64,000 bases of DNA from Cristatella mucedo (lineage: Eukaryota; Bryozoa; Phylactolaemata; Cristatellidae). Positions 34,441 to 64,000 of the stretch are shown here, piece after piece. Below the pieces are notes generated by a model. It was not told where the DNA came from and ran no database searches. It saw only the letters and a list, made by a program, of their open reading frames with translations. Both the position numbers and the translations under genes were made by a program. Position 1 is the first letter of the stretch. Every line of letters begins with the position of its first letter. The DNA lies in the NCBI GenBank assembly GCA_009760855.2, contig WPIO01000027.1, positions 1,616,501 through 1,680,500 on the forward strand, given 5' to 3'.

Positions 34441-34805
34441 ACGCCCTTGACCTTGGTCTAAAATCCTAGCAGCTCTTCTTCTAGCAAGGCTTTTGCAATC
34501 GATGTTGCTAATTACGGTATGGTGCATAACCTGACTTATTATTTTCTCCAAATGTGCTGTGGGACGACAGGCTATTGGAACAGGCAATATCTTCACCTCC
34601 GACTGAAAATCCCTCACCTTTATGTCCCTTCATTCTCTGGCACCAGCAGATGGCACCAGCGTACCTATCAGATCTCTTCAGCTTCCCGGAACTTTCAATT
34701 TTTGCCTCGTGTGTGAAACTGCTTTGTATGGGTGATGAAGAGATCAAAATCTTGGCGACGAGACCTTGTGACCTACAGGTTCCCCATTTAGTTGAACTGC
34801 GCATG

Positions 34806-36790
34806 TAATGTGGAGTCTGTGAGTCCACAAAGCTACAGAGACCATGTGTGTGTTACGCAGGAGAGTTTCGTGTAGCGCACTCACAGCCTAAGCGGCTTTC
34901 GTTGTGCATTTCGGTAGACAACAGACTTCATCTCACGCAACACAGAAATTGAGAAGCTTAGCTGAGTCAGGAGAGCAGCTGAGGTATTGAGCAACGTGGA
35001 AGTAAAAGCTCGGGACGGCTGGAAAGAATGAGCCATAGTCCGCAGCAAAGACTAGAAGTCGTTTCGATAGAATTGTGGAAGTGAGTTTCACTGTCTAGGA
35101 CCTGCAGAGCAAAAGCTTCTGCCACCAACGGTCTTTAAGCGGAGGAACGGAACAGCTAGCTCATTGTCCATATAGGACCTGAGGCACGAGGAGACCTGAA
35201 ACCGGCGCAGCAGTTCAGCTAGGTATGAATGAGCCAAGCCGTGGAGGGCCTTGTGGGTCAGCGTAAGAACTTTGCTCTGAATCCGCTGATCAACCGGCAG
35301 CCATCCAAGCTCCTTCCGCTAAGATGGTCAAATATCTGGGATTTTTAAAGCGGCTTTACAGCTATATTCACCACCAGCTGCAGCATCCTAATCGCTTTTT
35401 CGGTAGCTACCGGCCAAAGGGAATTTCAATAGTCTAGCCAAGACAGAACCAAAAAGCAAGATATTTTTGCAAGTCACCGTGTAAAAATCTTAGACAGAGA
35501 CCGTACGTGATGGCTAGCTGTGGATGCAGCCTTCTTAAGGACGCTTTCAAAATTTCGGCAGCTGTCAAAGAAGATGCCTGAATTCCGAGAACTCCGAGAT
35601 GGTCGCACAACGGCGTCACCTATTAATGAAAGTCTTCTAGTCCAGCAACACGCTTTGGGTGTCCTATGAGTTGCAGTTTCGTTTTATCGTCGTTTAGTTT
35701 AAGGAAATTCGCCGAACTCTAAAATCGGATGTCTGCAAGGCAAGCATTCAGTTTATCAGTCGCTGCAACAGATTCCACGGTCTAAATGACAAATACAGCT
35801 GAGTAGCGGCAGCATAAAAGTGACCACCGACCAGAGGTTGAGTAGAATGGAAGACAGCAAAGGACCAATGACGGACCCACGTGGGACTCGACAGGTGACT
35901 GGTCTGCTGGATGAGACCTGACTCCTAGATAACGCGGATTGAATACGTTCGGATAAGTACGGTTTGAACCGCACCAGTGCCTCGTCTTCTTGACCGACCG
36001 TTTCGCTCAATCGTATATCTTGATCAAATCGCTAGATATAGCAATGACACCCCCCTCATCGTTGCTGCACAGGATGTTAGTGGTAACACCGAGAAGAGCA
36101 GTTTCAGTAGATTGCTGCCGCTTGAGCTCCGACTGAAATTCTTCAGACAATTTATTCTTTTCCATGTGCGGTAAAAACTGCTTGGCGACAATTTTTCAAG
36201 AATCTTTGACATAAAAGGAAAACGGGAAACTAGGCTATAATTTACAAGGGCCTCTGCATCTAATCCAAGCATTTTAGGTATCGGTCTACTAAGGCCGATT
36301 TTAAGAACTTGAGTACAGTCTCTTTTTTCAGATAATTAAAAATCTCGGTTTTGGCTGGACTAAGTTTGTCTGCCAGTGAATACCACAGAGGGGATAATAT
36401 AGGGGGTCTTCAGGAGACGAGCCCTTTTTACGAGACCTTATTAAGGTAGCCACATCGCATGTTGGAGCCACAAAAAATCTCCTAAGGAAGGTTGTGATTC
36501 AACAAATGCGATTCAGCAATTGCTTTAGTCGGAGGGGACTTCATGGATGCATGTATGAGCACAATTTTTTTCAGTAAGAAAGGCTGAAAACTTATCGGCC
36601 GATCGGTTAGTATCTGGGAAGTGAGACCTCTCAAAATTGGCCAGGAAATTGCTTACCGTCCTATAAATCTGTTTAGCGTCTGACTGGCAGCACTTTGGTT
36701 TGCGAGTGAAAAAAGAAGCCCTGACTTTTCTAAGCTTGCCGGGTGTATACACGAAGGAAGTCTAAGATTGTCTAGATTTTCATTAAACTG
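34806..36790 (-). mobile_element. CR1-B LINE, longest copy, decayed
   Basis: From the CR1-B 3' end (34,806) back through the C-terminal ORF, an RT fragment with PRGSVIGPLLSS and KPYLSERIQSA, to the pre-RT linker at 36.7 kb. Multiple frameshifts and stops. It shows the order of segments that is internally deleted in the 19.2-kb copy. Confidence 0.75.
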
Positions 36791-37021
36791 GCCCAACCCG
36801 GCAAGGAAAGCACGTGCACCTTAGCTTCTCAATGCCACGGGACGAGAATTAGGCTTTTTCACCTGTGATACTAAGTGAAAGATAGCCTCACCACATCCAG
36901 GATACCGTACCCCTGGTTTTAGCCCAAGGGTACGGCTCTTGCTTCGGAACCATTTTTGGCGATCTTCCATGTCTTAAAGTGTATACCTATATAGAAAAAT
37001 AAGCTTAGAACATGCCCATTT
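36791..37021. other. Nothing recognised
   Basis: Short stretch between two LINE remnants with stops in all frames. Confidence 0.4.
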
Positions 37022-37252
37022 ATTACAACATTTAGTCGGTCCTTGTGATTCGACCTGTCGTGTCCTTATGCGTGCAGACGCTATGCCTACTACTAATAAC
37101 CAGATTTACATATTGACTATGTGCAAGTCGCGTCATTTTTATGACATTGCGAATGTTACCACTAATCATTCGTTCATGCTTTCTTTACATCATCAGTAAA
37201 GTGATAAAGACATTCAGTTCTCTTATGGCGCTATATAATTCATTATTATTTT
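37022..37252 (+). mobile_element. CR1-A LINE 3' end
   Basis: acatttagtcggtccttgtg (end of ORF), 3' UTR, degenerate hairpin with cagttctcttatggcgctat, then attattatttt. Confidence 0.7.
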
Positions 37253-38665
37253 ATACCTGCACTAGATGCTGTAGGATGGAGCAAAGATTGTCATGCATGA
37301 GGCTAAGCCCGCTAGTAATTACGAGCTTTAGTTCCTAATCATCAGATTTACTTGACGCTCAATTGGTGGTTACTCATCGTCCGGAACTAGGATGTAATCT
37401 CGTCGCGCATGGCGATTAGGTGCGTAGGAATACGGGCAGCCCAGTTCCTAGCTCCTACTATATGGATAGACCAAATACCCATTCCTGCCTGACCCTTGGC
37501 TCGGCTAATGGCCATATGCCTATGCACAATGATGACACGGAAGTCCTTACAAATCATGTGCTTTCTGTTGTATAGAAGACTCCACTTCCTATTTTTTCGA
37601 CTCGGGAAGCTCCATCGTTTGCCTCTACTGATGTCTGCCTGGTTTCTTAAAAGGTTGTACTACAACGGGTTTACCGACTTCAGCGTCTGAATCAAACTAG
37701 GCCGCATGTAGTCATCACAGTAGTCTAGCCGACACGCGACGAGAACCGCTGTAGTCCCGAGCTTTGGAATCCCGGCTAACAACTTTTCGGTGCACCACCA
37801 ATGCTCGAAGGCAAACCAATTGCAGCTGAAAGGGGCTCATACCTTGACATAGCCAAGTCCATACCCATACAGATCCGAATGGGCGTATCCTAGAAGCACG
37901 TGCATTGAACTTCCTATTCCGTTTTGTAGTAGCCTAATTGCTAAATGCGTTTTGAAAGTCTGTAAGAAGTTCATGCTCACCTAAGAGATCTGCTGGATGT
38001 TACTACTGATTGACTAACTAAATGCAAGGCAGCAAGAGTGGATTGGCGATACGATTCTAAGGGCGAAAGGGATTAGCTGCACTCCAATCGCCTGCACAAT
38101 GTCGAATTGATGTTTGCTTCCCATGGTGTTGTCTGCACGAATCAAGTCCTAGGTATGAGATCGTTTAAGGTCTCTTATGATTCAGCGAAAGCTCAAGGTT
38201 TTCGCCTTTTTAGAGCCAAATGAAGTGCTGGTGAACGTCAATGAAAGCAGAGCGTTCCGAAGACGGTCAGCTCGATGCTGTGACAGCAGTCGGCGACTAC
38301 GAGAAGGCAGCTTACAACCACACAGCTGTACTCCTGTAAATCCTATCTAGCATTTTATGTTAGTGCCAGGCGATTCTGAGAAGGCAAGAAAAAACAACTA
38401 CAGATGCTTACGCTTGGTGTCATTTACTATCCGATTGATTTACGATCCGATTTACTATCCGGTATTGGCCAAATTAAACAAAGCAGCAAAACTATGCATA
38501 ATAGGCATACTAAATCAGTGAGATTATGAGGGCAAAATATTCGTTGCTTCAGAATGATAGCAGATTGGAACCGGATATTTCCTTATCTCTGGTTGAACAG
38601 TATAAAATCAGTATATACGGCTTTATCAGATGTACGTTAAGACTCGTTCTGTGTGCATCTTGCCT
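37253..38665. other. Non-coding, nothing recognised
   Basis: Stops in all frames. No repeat relation to other parts of the window was noticed. Confidence 0.4.
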
Positions 38666-38848
38666 TTTATGGCCTTGATAGCACATGAGGTAAGGTACTC
38701 ACTCCTCTTTATGACCGAGGTCATAGGTTCGAATCTTGCAGTGGGGCGATCCTTAATTGCCAACTGCAAATGGTCATAGCCATTAAGGCTCTTCTGCCGC
38801 TATATAAATGAGGCTGTTAAATCAGCTAACACTTTGCTTTGCATTAAG
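38666..38848 (+). mobile_element. tRNA-derived SINE
   Basis: gatagcacatgaggtaagg head, ggttcgaatcttgcagtgggg B-box region, then aaggctcttctgccgctata and gaggctgttaaatcagctaac. One of the clearest copies. Confidence 0.75.
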
Positions 38849-39094
38849 GAAGTGTACTAGCTGTAAAGGTGTGGGCGTTGTTGATTGCTGCTGTGCTTTG
38901 CTAACATTGGCATACGTTGGTGCATTGGCACAGCAACTACAACTTGTTAGCAATGCTTCCAAGAGTTAGTTTCAGCAATTGACCTGTAGGTCACGGATCT
39001 GCTAGGTCTGTGCTTTTGTATGGTTGTTTAGGCATGATACTTTGTTTGGTCATTAATTCTTAGTTATAGCTAACCTTGCTAGCAGTCCTAGCTA

Positions 39095-39166
39095 GCAGCA
39101 AGCACCTGGATAGATTTATTTCTCTAAGGGTGCTATACAAAAGATTTATTACTATTCTTATAATGA
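39095..39166 (+). mobile_element. LINE tail with compensated hairpin
   Basis: AGCACC (39,101-39,106) pairs with GGTGCT (39,129-39,134), followed by a TTATTA-like run. Both arms differ from the usual AGCGCC/GGCGCT at the same base pair. Confidence 0.65.
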
Positions 39167-39237
39167 GTGATCTACAAAATGTCATTCTAGATGGATTACA
39201 TTAATGACAAGTAAATAATAACAGTAGAATGCCGGCA

Positions 39238-39243
39238 TTTATT
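39238..39243 (-). terminator. PRPF40 polyadenylation signal AATAAA
   Basis: Canonical AATAAA on the minus strand, 123 nt past the PRPF40 stop codon. No other coding sequence intervenes. Confidence 0.7.
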
Positions 39244-39365
39244 AATTCAAGATGCCGTTCATTGTAGATAATCTGGACGCAGCACAGACAAGGTACCAGC
39301 ACGGGGCCAGCTTCTTTCGGTCGGCATGCAGCTTGTGTCTGCTTATTCTTGTTAGTGCAGACTGT

Positions 39366-62485
<23,120 letters not shown>

Positions 62486-63565
62486 CTGCAAACCCAATGC
62501 AACGAGCTTAAGTCACCTCTCATAATTGTGCTCTGTGGCTCGAATGCAGCAACACCAAAAAAATTTACAATGAAACAGATAGCAAGCATTAGTCACCACT
62601 GACAAAAGGCAGAGCGAGACGAAAACAAAAGACTTTATGGGAATCTCACAGCAGCCTGACATGATGGTCTATGTGCGAGAAGGTTCCGCAATCTCAATGA
62701 CAGCACTGGATATAAAATGGACATTAATTGATATGGAACAGACTTAATAGTTCACACAGAATTCGCCTGTTGTTGAAGAGCAGTTGTAAGGCCAATCGAC
62801 CTGCAGTTTTTGAAGTAAAAACTAGCGTGGAAATAACAGGTATACTCACCACTGATGAGGTTGAGCTAACCAGTATAGGTTTTAATCAAGAGTGCAAGTT
62901 TTCATAAGGACATCTTTTCCATTTCAGTCCCTACAAACTTCTTTGCAGGTCATTTTCAATTTTGTTCACCATCAGTCCCTTTTGAGGCATTTGAGGCTGC
63001 ATTACGGTGGCCACTTAACGGTGTAGTGTTGCCTTTAAAAAAAGGCAATACTTACCAAGATGGGCTGTCGATTTAATGCCCAATCAAGAATTTAAATATG
63101 AATCCATATACAGCACGAATTAACAAGGTCATTTGATAATAAAATCATACACTAATAAGACCAAAGGCCATACCCGACCAAAAACGTTACGTGACATGCT
63201 ACGGCTGTACTGGTAGGTAAAAAAGCAAGCATTGAAGAACCGTAGGCATTACTTTAACTATAGCCATTACTTTAAATAGGGAACCACTAAGGAGAAAGAA
63301 GACCGCATTGGCAGGGCACCTATCACGATTCAGAGGTGCCTTGAGAGTGCTTGAAAAGAGGCTGCTCGTAAAAAAGAGTCATTCGTAAAGAAGAGTGCGT
63401 AGTATAAAGAGATATATCCGTTAGAAAGGCATCAACAATGGCACCTTCGGGAGGCCAGCCAACGGTACATCCACACAAGGGGGTGGAATGCTGGCTAGGC
63501 TGCCGGTGACCACAAGGGGCAATAAGATTCGAGTAGTTATCGGCTTTGAGTCCGAGTCGATATCG
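62486..63565. other. PRPF40 intron sequence
   Basis: No WW-type exon was found on the minus strand. A donor-like site (GTG|GTGAGT near 62,850) lacks an open upstream exon. Confidence 0.5.
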
Positions 63566-63569
63566 AGCT

Positions 63570-63870
63570 GCCCTGTTAATAATAATGCAAATAATAATGC
63601 ATATAGCACCCTCAAAGAACTTCTCTTTCTAGGCGCTTTACATATGCTGTAAAAAAAAGCATTCATCTAATGGTTGGTAGTAAAACATCCACGTGTCAAT
63701 AAAAATAACATGGTTAGAGGTATTATGCACAGTGCCAACATGCAAATATGGTTAGTGGTATCATGCACTAAATGTGTGCTGTTTCTAGTCTTTTTTTATG
63801 TCCTTAAGTCAGGGTATGTCTGCTGCTTGTGGAAGCCAAAGCCCCATGCATGCTACTACCCTACTAGCAG
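63570..63870 (-). mobile_element. CR1-A LINE 3' end in PRPF40 intron
   Basis: Reversed tail (taataatgcaaataataatg), hairpin region (agcaccctcaaagaacttct, ctaggcgctttaca) and 3' UTR; 5' truncated. Confidence 0.7.
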
Positions 63871-64000
63871 TGGCTGCAGGTGCACGAGTTAGCAGCCCAC
63901 ATTAAAGCTGAGCTTAGGGCTAGGATCCGACAGCTATGATCCAATAGCGCCTGTTCGGAATCGGCATTGATCTGTTAGCCCCACGCACAGATCGATCTCT

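Noticed and set aside
62590..64000. WW-domain exons of PRPF40
   Set aside because: No two-Trp motif with splice sites was found on the minus strand; they are probably outside the window.

Overview
The window looks like nuclear DNA of a non-vertebrate animal. It carries an intron-rich PRPF40 (Prp40) splicing-factor gene with metazoan-type FF domains. It also carries many dead copies of CR1/L2-type non-LTR retrotransposons, tRNA-derived SINEs and (TTA)n tails. The phylum cannot be fixed from sequence alone. Nearly all recognisable coding sequence is on the minus strand, and most long open frames are either LINE remnants or shadows of other frames.

Layout from left to right. 1-4.5 kb: tail-to-tail LINE ends, a CpG-rich patch, and a TATA box plus AATAAA unit with a 44-codon ORF. 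4.5-9.2 kb: a degenerate tandem array with a unit of about 150-200 bp, broken by one foreign insert and containing an inverted segment centred near 8,152. 9.2-13.5 kb: decayed LINE and SINE sequence and a few weak exon candidates. 13.2-29.7 kb: a duplicated region. Each copy carries homologous minus-strand exons with identical phases, from a protein family I do not recognise. Copy A (about 13.2-23.0 kb) has a complete-looking 3' end. Copy B (about 23.1-29.7 kb) has extra 5' exons and no visible 3' exons. Different LINEs sit in the two copies, so each serves as the empty site for the other. 31.3-33.7 kb: a three-exon gene for a predicted 598-aa secreted glycoprotein with twelve exact-register copies of a 10-residue Trp/Asp/aromatic repeat. 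34.4-39.2 kb: LINE and SINE debris.

39.2-62.5 kb: PRPF40, 14 coding exons on the minus strand. It is complete at the 3' end (stop at 39,366, AATAAA at 39,238-39,243), but its WW-domain exons are not visible and probably lie beyond 64 kb. All exon phases chain and the coding part in the window totals about 988 residues: an Ala/Pro-rich linker, six FF domains, an Arg/Ser and Lys-rich tail, an 847-bp exon containing 14 copies of a 15-bp minisatellite, and a conserved acidic C-terminus. Its introns hold at least eight LINE fragments and two SINEs. One intron uses a GC donor.

Mobile DNA: I distinguish three LINE groups by their 3' ends, named here only for this report. CR1-A ends in a GCGCC hairpin and (TTA)n. 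CR1-B ends in a sequence with TAATG repeats. CR1-C has a related hairpin. One tRNA-headed SINE carries a CR1-type hairpin tail, and a second tRNA-derived SINE family has six recognisable copies. No bacterial, phage or CRISPR features are present.
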